Origin: Singulisphaera sp. GP187
Lineage (GTDB): Bacteria; Planctomycetota; Planctomycetia; Isosphaerales; Isosphaeraceae
DNA length: 64,000 nucleotides
Direction of reading: 5' to 3'
NCBI RefSeq assembly: GCF_900129635.1
Contig: NZ_FSRB01000001.1
Span: forward strand, 5,049,501-5,113,500
The translations under genes were made by a program, and so were the position numbers. The notes under the pieces were generated by a model. It was not told the origin of the DNA. It searched no databases and saw nothing but the letters and a program-made list of their open reading frames with translations. This document shows positions 17,280 to 25,647 of this stretch, one piece after another (position 1 is the stretch's first letter; every line of letters begins with the position of its first letter).

Positions 17280-17831
17280 ATGACCGCCGCACAGTTCAAC
17301 ATCGTTTGCAATGCGATTCAAGCCATTGGAACCGCCGCGACGCCCTTAGTGGTCGTCTATCTCGGAGCGAGGTTTCTGCGTCACCAGACAATTCAGGAGG
17401 CCGCTCTGTCTGAAAAGGCTAAGCATTACAGCACAATCAGCCCGCTCATCAATCGCATCTTTTCCTACCGCCTGATGGTCGGGGACTTCTTAGAACGCAA
17501 GCCCGAGGAAATTCTTAAGGCAAAACGAGATGCAGATCATGAATTCTGGTCATACTATTATGTATGGTCCGACAATTTTATCCAATTATACAATAAATTC
17601 ATGCATGATAGTTTTACAATATACGGAGGTCATGGGGCAAAAGCGTTAATTAATGTGGATCCCCAATACTACCCTTTCAAACCCGACCCCAGAACCACCA
17701 ATGCCGATGGTCAACAATGGCAAGGTTTTGCTGACAAGCCGGTCAACACCCAGCACTTGGTTTCCCTCTACAGACAAATCGGGGACGCCATCTCCAAAGA
17801 CATGGGGATGGGCAGAAAAAGGGGGACATAG
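17280..17831 (+). CDS. Small membrane-anchored hypothetical protein
   Basis: A 183-residue protein with one N-terminal membrane segment (about residues 10-35, AIQAIGTAATPLVVVYLGARF) and a cytoplasmic-looking rest with a central helical part (LINRIFSYRLMVGDFLERKP). No family recognised. ATG 17280 has AGAGG 8 nt upstream; an earlier in-frame ATG at 17250 lies within the repeat end. The stop codon is inside the next GGGGACAT end (17822), so the repeat may have replaced or trimmed its natural C-terminus. AT-rich middle part. Confidence 0.6.
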   Translation: MTAAQFNIVCNAIQAIGTAATPLVVVYLGARFLRHQTIQEAALSEKAKHYSTISPLINRIFSYRLMVGDFLERKPEEILKAKRDADHEFWSYYYVWSDNFIQLYNKFMHDSFTIYGGHGAKALINVDPQYYPFKPDPRTTNADGQQWQGFADKPVNTQHLVSLYRQIGDAISKDMGMGRKRGT

Positions 17832-18039
17832 CACTTTATTGACAACAGGAGCTACGGCGATTATCGTGGTGGCATGCCGCGAACCGCTCGTGCCTCCGTC
17901 GCTGGCCTCTGGTATCACGTCCTCAATCGGGGCAACCGCCGCGAGGCCGTCTTCCACAAGGCCGGCGATTACGACGCCTTCGTCCAGGCGATGACCGACG
18001 CAGGGAGCCGCGTGCCGGTGGACTTGCTGGGGTATTGCG
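17822..18039 (+). pseudogene. RAYT element truncated by IS66
   Basis: GGGGACATAGCAC opens the element; the frame from 17874 reads MPRTARASVAGLWYHVLNRG and on through FHKAGDYDAFVQAM to LLGYC, then stops matching at the IS66 boundary (18040). The HUH motif and everything after it are missing, so it is inactive. The lost 3' part is not found on the other side of the IS. Confidence 0.85.
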
Positions 18040-18235
18040 TGTGCGTCCGGCGGACCACGTCCCCCTTGGCAATTGGCCGAGGGGCCTTGGCCAATTTGGT
18101 GACCGTCGGTTGGAACCCCACGCGGTGTCATGATCCGGCGTCAGCAGACGCGACGCGCTCTCCAACCCGTGTCGAGCCTGGCCCGAACTCCGCGGTGGGA
18201 GCGTGCCGCGTTTCGAGTGCCGGCGGGAGCCGTTG

Positions 18236-19894
18236 TCAGCTCGGGGAACCGTCGGCGATGGGACCCTCTGGGGTCGCCGGAGGATCGGCGACTTGGGGAG
18301 GCGACCAACGGTCGGGGAGAAGGTCGGCCAGATTCTCTTTGGGAAGGGTCGGCAACCGGGACAGCACGTCACGCAAGTAGACGAACGGGTCATGACCGTG
18401 ACGCTGGCAACTCGACACCACGCTGAATAACACAGCCATCGTCTTCCCGCCGGTCTCACTGCCGGTGAAAAGCCAATTCTTTCGTCCAGTCGCAATCGTT
18501 TTCATGTGTTGCTCGGCTACGTTGTTGTCGATCGAAAGGTAGCCCGAGCTGGTGTACCGTTTCAACGCCTCCCAGTGGTTCTCCATGTAACCGATTGCGC
18601 CTCCCATCGGACTCTTGGGGAGCACCTGCGGTCGCTCCTCCTTCAGCCACTTCTCGAGGCGCTCCCAAACTGACACCGCCCGCTCCTGGCGGACCCGCAG
18701 CCGAATCGCGGCCCGCGTCGGCTCGTCGGCGTCCTCGGGCAGCTTGGCGAGCTCCGCTTTGATCCCCTTCTCGATCGCGTAGAGCTGGCGGTAGTAGGCC
18801 AGGGCCGTACTCGCTCGCGCCAGGTCCGTCTTCTGCGCCTCGACGAACTTGCGGCGGGCGTGGGCGTTGCAACCCACCTCCACGACGTTGCCGCCCGCGT
18901 AGATGCCGTCGTAGCCGCTGAAGGCATCAGCCTGCAAATAACCGCGAAAACCCTTGAGAAACAGACTCGGACCGTCTCGCTTGCGGCTCCTCGTGAAATC
19001 AAAAACATTGTAAGGATAAAGATAATCGCCGAAGTAGATCCAGAGCCGGGCCAAGGCCTTAATCTTTCGCTCCGAGTCCCGCAGCTTCACCGAGGTGTCG
19101 TCGGTGTGAATCGTGCCGCACAACAGGATCAATGTCTTCATCAGGTCGTAGAGCGGCTCGAGAGTTTGGGCGGCGCCGGCCATCCAGTCGCAGAGGGTTG
19201 AGCGTGACAGCTCCACCCCTTGCCGGGCCAGGCGGCGTTCCTGGCGATGGAGCGGAATATGATCGGCATACTTTTCCGTGATCACATGAGCGAGCAATCC
19301 CGGTCCAGGCAAGCCCTTGGAGATCGGCTGGGCTGGCTTGCCGGCGGTGACGACTTGACCTTCGCAGTGCGGGCAGGCGTAAATGCAGCGCACGTGCTCG
19401 ACCACGAACAGGGTCGCCGGCACGTAGTCGAGCTGCTCGCTGCGTTCGGCGCTGATCTGGGCCCGGGTCTCGCCGCATTGCGGACAGCGGCGTTCGGCTT
19501 CGGTCAACTCATAGACCCGAGGCTCGCGGCGGAGGTCCTTGGGCAAGGGCCTGCGGCCGTGGGGGCGTGCCTTCTTCGCGGGGGTCGCTCCCGGTTCGGA
19601 CTCGGGTGGGACCGCGTCGCCGGTGGCCGCGGGTTCCGGTTCCGGGGCGAGCGGCTCGAAGGCGTCGGGGATGAGCAGCGGCTGATTGGGGTCGAAGCGT
19701 TCGGTGCGTGGGCCGTAGATCCGCCGCAAGAGGAGGTCAAGGCGATGCTGCAATTCCTCGTTCTGACGCCGTGTGTCGCGGAGGGCGGCGAGCAGTTCGA
19801 TGATCATCTGCTGGAGGAAGGCGGGATCACTGGGCAACGTCGCCGTGGGATCGGCAAGGGTCTCAGGGGTGATGGGGCGGGCGTCTGCGCTCAT
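18236..19894 (-). CDS. tnpC: IS66 transposase TnpC
   Basis: A 552-residue DDE transposase. It has an N-terminal leucine-zipper-like helix (IIELLAALRDTRRQNEELQ), a zinc-finger-like CPQCGE...CPHCEG, then the DDE core: HTDDTSVKL (D), QADAFSGYDGIY (D) and NNVAEQHMK (E). The YRQLYAIEK and ARRKFVEA stretches are typical of IS66. Full length with no visible damage. It is the last gene of the IS operon, 72 bp after tnpB. Confidence 0.95.
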   Translation of the reverse strand: MSADARPITPETLADPTATLPSDPAFLQQMIIELLAALRDTRRQNEELQHRLDLLLRRIYGPRTERFDPNQPLLIPDAFEPLAPEPEPAATGDAVPPESEPGATPAKKARPHGRRPLPKDLRREPRVYELTEAERRCPQCGETRAQISAERSEQLDYVPATLFVVEHVRCIYACPHCEGQVVTAGKPAQPISKGLPGPGLLAHVITEKYADHIPLHRQERRLARQGVELSRSTLCDWMAGAAQTLEPLYDLMKTLILLCGTIHTDDTSVKLRDSERKIKALARLWIYFGDYLYPYNVFDFTRSRKRDGPSLFLKGFRGYLQADAFSGYDGIYAGGNVVEVGCNAHARRKFVEAQKTDLARASTALAYYRQLYAIEKGIKAELAKLPEDADEPTRAAIRLRVRQERAVSVWERLEKWLKEERPQVLPKSPMGGAIGYMENHWEALKRYTSSGYLSIDNNVAEQHMKTIATGRKNWLFTGSETGGKTMAVLFSVVSSCQRHGHDPFVYLRDVLSRLPTLPKENLADLLPDRWSPPQVADPPATPEGPIADGSPS

Positions 19895-19966
19895 GCCCTC
19901 TTAGACGTATGAGGTCCTTATATTATTCGATGATTCTTCGGAAAAACACCGCGGCCGGCCGGGGAC

Positions 19967-20335
19967 TCACACCGTGGCTCTGGGGACGGGTCGGTGATAG
20001 CGTTTGCCGCGTTTCACGCTCGAGAGGTCGATCCCTTCGAGGAGCATGACGAGGTCCGCGGCGCGGACCTCGAGGCGTGGCTGAGCCTCCAGAGTCGGCG
20101 GAAAGCGGAAGGTGCCGGCTTCCAATCGCTTGTACCAGATCGCGTATCCGTCCTCTTCCCAGATCAAGAGCTTGATGCGATCGGCGGCCTTGTTGCGGAA
20201 GACGAAGACGTCTCCCGAGAGCGGATCGCCCTGGAGCCCTTCGCGGACCAGGGCCGCCAAACTGTCGAACGATTTTCGCAGATCGACCGGCTGCGCCGCG
20301 AGCCAGATCCGGACGGTCGGAGCCAAGCTCACCAT
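19967..20335 (-). CDS. tnpB: IS66 accessory protein TnpB (Orf2)
   Basis: A 122-residue protein with the family signature RKSFDSLAALVREGLQGDPL, VFRNKAADRIKLLIWEEDGY and WYKRLEAGTFRFP. Required together with TnpA and TnpC for IS66 transposition in characterised members. Its start overlaps the end of tnpA by 7 bp, implying translational coupling. Confidence 0.95.
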   Translation of the reverse strand: MVSLAPTVRIWLAAQPVDLRKSFDSLAALVREGLQGDPLSGDVFVFRNKAADRIKLLIWEEDGYAIWYKRLEAGTFRFPPTLEAQPRLEVRAADLVMLLEGIDLSSVKRGKRYHRPVPRATV

Positions 20336-20667
20336 GACCGTCCTCCGGCTTCGAGCAGTTCAACGACTTGCACGAGGGTCTGGGGGTCGAACCCGGCCCC
20401 GACCCGCAAGCAGCGTCCGTTGGCCAGTACGACCTCGATGCTCCCGGCGGGCGACTCAGCCTTGTCGGCGAGCACATGCACAGGAAGAAACGCGGGCTTG
20501 GGCTGGTCGCGCCGCTGAAGTTCCCTCCGCCACCAATAAAACGACGGCGCACTCACGCCCTCGGCCAGGCAGAACGCCCGGACCGACAGTCCACTCCGCT
20601 TCCACCGGGCCAGAACCAGCCGCCAGTACGGCTCCCGCCCGTTTCTCGATCCTGCCACTCGGCCCAT
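20329..20667 (-). CDS. tnpA: IS66 accessory protein TnpA (Orf1)
   Basis: A 112-residue protein with an N-terminal helix-turn-helix (YWRLVLARWKRSGLSVRAFC, AEGVSAPSFYWWRREL) and a C-terminal strand-rich part (SIEVVLANGRCLRVGAGFD). It fits the IS66 Orf1 / transposase-8-like family. First gene of the IS operon; overlaps tnpB. Confidence 0.93.
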   Translation of the reverse strand: MGRVAGSRNGREPYWRLVLARWKRSGLSVRAFCLAEGVSAPSFYWWRRELQRRDQPKPAFLPVHVLADKAESPAGSIEVVLANGRCLRVGAGFDPQTLVQVVELLEAGGRSW

Positions 20668-20721
20668 CGTTCACCCCCTTTCGGCCATGCTCCGATCGTA
20701 GCATGGGCCACAAGAAGGGGT

Positions 20722-21483
20722 TCACCGGACGCACACGATCTGGTCGGCCTCGCCGTTCGGCTTGAAGGGGTGATGCTTCACCCCTTCCTCGTCATTGAGA
20801 AAGTGAACGTCGTGGATGACATTCGTCTTGTCGAGCTTGTCCATGAGGTTCTTCGAGTTGGACGCGGAGACGATCTCGTCCGCGTGATTGTGGAAGACGA
20901 GGGTCGGCGGCAGCTTGCCGGCATTCGTGAGGATGGCGGGAGAACCGATGTGGCCGAAGAAGTCGACGACCGCCTTGACCCCGCCGCTCGATGCCTCGGC
21001 CTGCTCCAGCGCCAGTCCGCCGCCAAGCGAAAAGCCAACGATCGCTACGCGGGCGGAGTCGACGTCCATCTCCGCCCGAGCGACACGCACCGCCTCGGCC
21101 ACCCGTTTGCCGTACTCCCCGACGCGGGCAATCCGCGTTGTGACGACCGACGTAATCGGGGCGGACAGGCTACCCAGGTCGCCGTCACTCGCATCAAAAT
21201 AGGTCGGTAGGAACACCGCGTACCCCTGGGCTTCCAACTCCCGGGCGAAGCCCTCGATCTGGGGGCGAGAGAAGTCGCTGAGTCCGTCGATGCCGTGGAG
21301 CAGCACGACGACTGGCCGTTTCGTCGCGCCCGACAGCTTGGGCGAACGCTGCATCGTGTAGGACGTGCCGTCCACGCTGTAGCTGAGTCCCTGGGCGCGG
21401 GCTTGCGGGCCGAGGGTCGTGACGACCGTCACGGCCGCCAACGCAAGGTACCAGGGAAACGACCGGCGTCGAGAGGGGCTCAT
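20722..21483 (-). CDS. Dienelactone-hydrolase-family exported protein, C-terminus truncated by IS66
   Basis: A 253-residue alpha/beta hydrolase with an N-terminal signal (WYLALAAVTVVTTLGPQARA). The nucleophile elbow is GFSLGGG (Ser), the acid is the Asp of NHADEIV, and the His is in GVKHHPF, so all three catalytic residues remain. The last four residues (VCVR) and the stop codon come from the IS66 end: host sequence stops at 20736 inside the codon after DQI. The original protein was therefore longer, by an unknown amount. Start chosen with CGGAG 5 nt upstream. Substrate unknown; activity may or may not survive the truncation. Confidence 0.85.
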   Translation of the reverse strand: MSPSRRRSFPWYLALAAVTVVTTLGPQARAQGLSYSVDGTSYTMQRSPKLSGATKRPVVVLLHGIDGLSDFSRPQIEGFARELEAQGYAVFLPTYFDASDGDLGSLSAPITSVVTTRIARVGEYGKRVAEAVRVARAEMDVDSARVAIVGFSLGGGLALEQAEASSGGVKAVVDFFGHIGSPAILTNAGKLPPTLVFHNHADEIVSASNSKNLMDKLDKTNVIHDVHFLNDEEGVKHHPFKPNGEADQIVCVR

Positions 21484-21651
21484 GCAAGACTCCGAGCGGA
21501 AAGAGTATGAGGTGAGGCAAACGGCCCGGACTGCGAGCCGTCCGGACCTACGTCTTCATCGGACGGCTCATCTTGGATCTTGGGCCGTGTGTTGGGTTTC
21601 TGATGGGCGATGATACGACCCAGAATACGCTGTGATCAAGACGATTTCAAA

Positions 21652-22069
21652 GTGACATTCCTACTTGTTGCTCTGGCTTGTGCACCATTGATCAGTTCAC
21701 GTAAGTTTTGCGATTTTCGCTATGCGAAACGGATCCTTGCCATGCCATGCGCCGGCGGCGATGGCCCAGCCTCTCGAGTGGCGGCCCGGCGCCGATGCTC
21801 GATCCGGGTCCAGCACCCCGCGGCGAAGGCTGGACCGAGGACGTCAACGCGCTGATGACCGAAGCGGAATGCACGACGATCCGCGAGTCGATCCGCCGCG
21901 ACCGCCCCTTGGGTTCGGAGATGCGGGTGCGCGATACCGCCGAATCGCTGGGATTGAAATCGAGTTTCCGCGATCGGGGAGGGGACGGCCGCGGCGCCAA
22001 GGCGACCTCGAGCGGCAGGATCTCTCACTGCCGATCTTACCCAGATAACGGCCAAATCGCCGATTATCC
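21652..22069 (+). pseudogene. RAYT-derived deletion element
   Basis: 5' end GTGACATTCCTA (21652), a GCCATGCCATGCGCC start-like stretch at 21738, then a jump to the RAYT C-terminal part reading TIRESIRRDRPLGSEMRVRD and SLGLKSSFRDRG, and a 3' end CCCAGATAACGGCCAAATCG ... ATTATCCCC (to 22069). The HUH and Tyr regions are missing. Same ends as the elements of the 10.6-17.8 kb island. Confidence 0.7.
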
Positions 22070-22086
22070 CCTTTTCCTCTTCCGAG

Positions 22087-22647
22087 CTAAAAGCGGTCAT
22101 TCACGATGGTCCAGGGAATCGATCGACGTTCCGTCTCGATCTGGATCATACGGGCGAGTAGGAGATAATCCTTGATCGAATTCTCCTCGAACGAGAACGG
22201 TTCCCCTTCGCGTGAAATCACGATAAAACTCTTATTCACCCTCGGCGGAAGACCGTAATTCCTCAGTTCAATCGAATGATGTTCCTCCATCATTTCGATG
22301 TTGTCCCAGAGGATCGTGCGCGGCCCATCACGTTCCGTGAGCAACAATCCGAGCCCGCCAAGCTCGACCTTGAGCGACATCAAGGTGCGCATCCATTTGA
22401 TGAGGTACCAGCCGCCGGGGATCGCGGGGATCGACACGAGCCAAACCAAGAATACGCCGAACCAGCTCCATTCTCCGTACCCGTGCGGGAAGTCCCCACG
22501 ATACACGATCACGGCCTTCGTGGACATGATTAACCCGAAAACCCCGCCTCCTATGAGCAACAGACCGAGGATGACCCCGGCCGACAAGTTTGCAATTCCA
22601 GGCTTGAATACCAATTTGATCGTGCCTACTTCGGAACACTGAGACAT
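22087..22647 (-). CDS. Membrane protein of unknown function
   Basis: A 186-residue protein with two membrane helices (about residues 21-44, AGVILGLLLIGGGVFGLIMS; and about 62-82, FGVFLVWLVSIPAIPGGWYL) followed by a soluble strand-rich tail (LKVELGGLGLLLTERDGPRT ... KSFIVISREGEPFSFEENSI). The tail resembles PH-like or DUF-type domains that follow two helices in other bacterial membrane proteins, but I cannot name a family. ATG 22647 (MSQCSEVG) is preferred over 22776 since the added residues look non-coding; the upstream ribosome site is weak. Probably co-transcribed with 22721-22927. Confidence 0.55.
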   Translation of the reverse strand: MSQCSEVGTIKLVFKPGIANLSAGVILGLLLIGGGVFGLIMSTKAVIVYRGDFPHGYGEWSWFGVFLVWLVSIPAIPGGWYLIKWMRTLMSLKVELGGLGLLLTERDGPRTILWDNIEMMEEHHSIELRNYGLPPRVNKSFIVISREGEPFSFEENSIKDYLLLARMIQIETERRSIPWTIVNDRF

Positions 22648-22720
22648 CTTACTTAAATCCTTGTCTTCGAGTAACGACGAGCCGCTGGGTTCTGCCGTTG
22701 GAGGCAGGTGCCGGGGAAGC

Positions 22721-22927
22721 CTATCGGCCAGTACCGAGGGAAACCAACCGCATCGTCCCGAACACCCCGTCAACAATCAAGGCAACGCCTAGAAGTACGC
22801 AGACGATCCCGATCACCTTGGCGGGAACGCCGGTGAGGTTCTTCTTACTGTTGAGAGGTAGACCGGCCGGGGTGAACGCCTTGAGCCCCAGGCCGATGGT
22901 AAATGCCGCTAAGATGAAGCTGAACAT
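22721..22927 (-). CDS. Small two-helix membrane protein
   Basis: A 68-residue protein, almost all hydrophobic: helix 1 about residues 2-22 (FSFILAAFTIGLGLKAFTPA), helix 2 about 36-58 (VIGIVCVLLGVALIVDGVFG). No family recognised. AAAGGGG lies upstream of the ATG. It precedes the membrane protein at 22087 by 73 bp on the same strand. Confidence 0.55.
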   Translation of the reverse strand: MFSFILAAFTIGLGLKAFTPAGLPLNSKKNLTGVPAKVIGIVCVLLGVALIVDGVFGTMRLVSLGTGR

Positions 22928-23090
22928 CGTTGAAACCCCTTTGACCTCGCCTGAGGACCAAGCGCGGTGGTCCGACCCGCCGAGTCAAAAAAACATATCA
23001 CGGAACCGCGCGGCAAGCCAGATCACAGGCTGGTCATATCGACTCTTGGTCGAATGCCACGAAGATGGCGCACCGATCGGACAAAGGCAA

Positions 23091-23580
23091 AGGGCACATT
23101 CCTCGTTTATGACGTAGATTGCGCAAGTCAGATGAACTGATACTCGCTATGCGATTTTCGCTCTGCAAACCGCGTTCTTGCCATGTCACGCGACGACCAC
23201 CTCCGAGTCGTCCTCCGCTCCATCGAGCGGAACCCCTCCGGGCCGAATTGGTGGAGCGAGCCGAACGGTGGTGGTGGTCGAGCCTCTCGAGGATCGGCCC
23301 GGCACCGACACTCGACCCGGGTCCAGCGCCCCGCGGCGAAGGCTCGATCGTCGACGTCAACGCGCTCATGACCGAAGCGGAATGGACAACCATCCGCGCA
23401 GCAATTCGCCGTGACCGCCCCTTGGGTTCGGAGACGTGGGTGCGCGATACGGCCAAATCACTGGGGTTGAAGTCGTGTCTTCGCGATCAGGGACGGCCGC
23501 GATGCTAAGGGGAACCTCGAGCCGCAGGATCTCTTACACCCCATCTTCCCCAGACAACGGCATTATTGCCGGATATCCCC
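23091..23580 (+). pseudogene. RAYT-derived deletion element
   Basis: 5' end GGGCACATTCCTCG, then a short start-like part at 23180 (ATGTCACGCGACGACC), then RAYT-like LHRAEPLRAELVERAERWWW, a gap, and TIRAAIRRDRPLGSETWVRD. The 3' end is CCCAGACAACGGCATTATTG ... ATATCCCC. It is the best-preserved of the two deletion derivatives but still lacks the HUH motif. Confidence 0.7.
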
Positions 23581-23792
23581 TTTTCTCGGCATGACACCCC
23601 CTTCCCGGCAAAATCACCGCGTGCTGTCACCAAATCGTCGTCTCGCTCGTCCCTGTAGTAGATACTCGGGCCCAACGCACGGGATTCGGCGATGTCGGAC
23701 GAGAAGGGGCGGTGATCGCGTACGCCGGTCGATCCAGGCGATTTGAGGCGAGTGCCCTTCGACATCCACGGATCAAGCGAGGAGGAGATGTC

Positions 23793-24632
23793 GTGAAACA
23801 ACCGGAACTCCATGAACGCTTTCGCGCCCTCCATGAGCAGGAGGGCGGCGTGGTGATGCCGAACGCATGGGATGGCGTTTCCGCACTGCTGCTGAAACAG
23901 GCCGGGTTCCAGGCGTTGGGATCGTCATCCGCCGCGATCGCCTTCGCGCTCGGGCGTCCTGACGGCGCGCATGCGGTCAGCAAGTCAGAGGCACTCGAGA
24001 ATGCGGCCTTGCTCGGCAGGCTGACGGGACTTCCCGTCAATGCCGATCTCGAGGACGGTTTCGGCCCCGCCCCTGAGGATTGCGCCGCGACCGTCGAGGC
24101 TGCCATCGCGGCGGGGATGGCCGGGGTTGGTATCGAGGACACGACGGCTCACCCCGAGAAACCGATCCATGACTTCGATCACGCCGTCGAACGGATCCGC
24201 CAAGCGGCCCGCGTGGCGAAGGGGCGGATCATGCTGACCGGGCGCACGGACAACTACTTATTCGGCAGGCCGGATCTGGACGACACCATCCGACGGCTCG
24301 TCGCGTTCGCCGATGTGGGCGCCGACGTCCTCTACGCGCCGCTTCTGCCGGACATCGACGCGATCCGAGCTGTGGTGAAGGCGGTCGCCCCCAAACCCGT
24401 CAACGTGCTGATCGGGCCCGGGACCGGCCCGGTGCCGATCGCCGAACTTCAGGCGGCCGGCGTGCGGCGTGTCAGCCTCGGCTCGGCACTTTACTGCCAT
24501 GCGATGGCAAGCCTCCAGGGCGCCGCCACGGCGCTGGCCGGGGGGAATATCGCCCCTGCGGCAGAGGGTCTCAGTTATCGCACGATCATGAGCCTGTTGA
24601 GCGATGCAACGGCGAAGACCGCGTCGTCGTGA
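23793..24632 (+). CDS. Isocitrate lyase / phosphoenolpyruvate mutase family protein
   Basis: A 279-residue TIM-barrel enzyme. Seen: GGVVMPNAWDGVSALLLKQA, SSSAAIAFALGRPDG, LPVNADLEDGFG (metal-binding acidic residues), AGVGIEDTT and RIMLTGRTDNYLFGRPDLDD. Family members cleave or rearrange C-C or C-P bonds of oxo-acids (methylisocitrate, PEP, oxaloacetate). The KKCGH motif of true isocitrate/methylisocitrate lyases is absent, so the substrate is uncertain; a carboxyvinyl-carboxyphosphonate mutase-like role is one option. GTG 23793 is chosen for the GGAGGAG just upstream. It ends before a strong hairpin. Confidence 0.85.
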   Translation: MKQPELHERFRALHEQEGGVVMPNAWDGVSALLLKQAGFQALGSSSAAIAFALGRPDGAHAVSKSEALENAALLGRLTGLPVNADLEDGFGPAPEDCAATVEAAIAAGMAGVGIEDTTAHPEKPIHDFDHAVERIRQAARVAKGRIMLTGRTDNYLFGRPDLDDTIRRLVAFADVGADVLYAPLLPDIDAIRAVVKAVAPKPVNVLIGPGTGPVPIAELQAAGVRRVSLGSALYCHAMASLQGAATALAGGNIAPAAEGLSYRTIMSLLSDATAKTASS

Positions 24633-24656
24633 GTCGCGCAGACCGGGGGTCGCAGA

Positions 24657-24708
24657 AAGGGGGACCTCGCGACGATCGGCGCTTGACGATCGGCGCGAGG
24701 TCCCCCTT
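24657..24708 (+). terminator. 14-bp-stem hairpin after the lyase/mutase gene
   Basis: AAGGGGGACCTCGC (24657-24670) pairs exactly with GCGAGGTCCCCCTT (24695-24708). The loop holds two copies of GACGATCGGCGC-like sequence. It is 24 nt past the stop codon; probable transcription terminator, bidirectional. Confidence 0.6.
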
Positions 24709-24768
24709 GTTCCCACCGACTTCCAATGTCGGCTTTTTCTTTTCAAGTTCGTAAACTCATCGCGTGAC

Positions 24769-25542
24769 ATGTTCCGGCCGTTGGTGTCGAGGCTGGACGT
24801 TCGAAACCGGAGGCTTCTGGTGGATCCAAAGACGCGAAGGTTGATCCCACGGCGATTCAAGTTTGCCCTGGCCTCGCTCATTATTGGAACGGGAATATGG
24901 ATCGCATTTATGGGAGGGTCAAAGGCACTGACTCAAAAACCTGTCACGACCAGTTCCTCAGCCGCGAAGCGGGCGAACGCGAACGCCCCAAGGTTTCTCG
25001 AGCACTTCGATCGAGTCCCCGGCGCGCCCTTTCTCATGGCCTCCATTCGCTCCATCGCCGATGATCGGGGTTTGTCCCTTTCGAGTTATTCTTCGGTAGA
25101 CTCCCCTACGCATAACTATGTTTTCTTGAATCTCGACAACCAATCGATCCGCCGTCTCCTCCCCACGAACGACTATTCCATCAATGAGGCCGTCGCCTTG
25201 CCGGAAGCTCTCGACAGGACACCGGTCGATAAGGCCGGTACTCACGACCGGGAGAGTGTGCAGTGGTGGCTCTTCGACGTCGTGAAGCAAGACACGGACC
25301 ATGACGGCGACTTCGATGGACAAGACTTGCGCACGCTCGGAGTCTCAGACGCCGGTGGCTCCGGTTACACGGAACTGATCACGGGCATTCGCAAACACTA
25401 CGGCCGGGCCCTCCGCGATCCGACCACCCTCGTTGTCGCCTACGAGAGCGGGGGAGCGAAGCGGGTCAGCGTGATCGATTTGCCCAAACGAACCGTGCTC
25501 TCGACCACCTCGTTCCCCGATCTCGGATCAGACCTCAAGTAA
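24769..25542 (+). CDS. Membrane-anchored hypothetical protein
   Basis: A 257-residue protein with a basic N-terminus and one membrane segment (about residues 24-45, FKFALASLIIGTGIWIAFMG), then an extracytoplasmic domain. The stretch DTDHDGDFDGQDLRTLGVSD resembles a Ca-binding dockerin/EF-hand-like loop (DxDxDGxxDxxD), which is notable but the rest matches no family I know. ATG 24769 is the first start after the hairpin region. Function unknown. Confidence 0.6.
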   Translation: MFRPLVSRLDVRNRRLLVDPKTRRLIPRRFKFALASLIIGTGIWIAFMGGSKALTQKPVTTSSSAAKRANANAPRFLEHFDRVPGAPFLMASIRSIADDRGLSLSSYSSVDSPTHNYVFLNLDNQSIRRLLPTNDYSINEAVALPEALDRTPVDKAGTHDRESVQWWLFDVVKQDTDHDGDFDGQDLRTLGVSDAGGSGYTELITGIRKHYGRALRDPTTLVVAYESGGAKRVSVIDLPKRTVLSTTSFPDLGSDLK

Positions 25543-25647
25543 GAGTCTGTCTCGGCAGGTCAGGCTGAGCCGGGAAAGGAAGGACGTTTGGGTGCCCAGG
25601 CCAAGGCATTCCCGCATGGGGTCCGCGTACGGAACCGCATGGCACCC

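Larger units (their letters stand above)
18040..20735 (-). mobile_element. IS66-family insertion sequence
   Basis: A 2696-bp element with terminal repeats TGTGCGTCCGGCGGACC (18040-18056) and the complement of TGTGCGTCCGGTGAACC (20719-20735), two mismatches in 17. It carries the three standard genes tnpA, tnpB and tnpC. The 8-bp direct repeats expected for IS66 are not present: the left flank is GTATTGCG, the right flank CGATCTGG. Both flanking genes are truncated, so a deletion or recombination has happened at this site. Confidence 0.9.

Noticed and set aside
22776..22927. Start at 22776 for the membrane protein, overlapping the small upstream protein
   Set aside because: The extra 43 residues are not protein-like and the overlap would be in another frame of a plausible small membrane protein.
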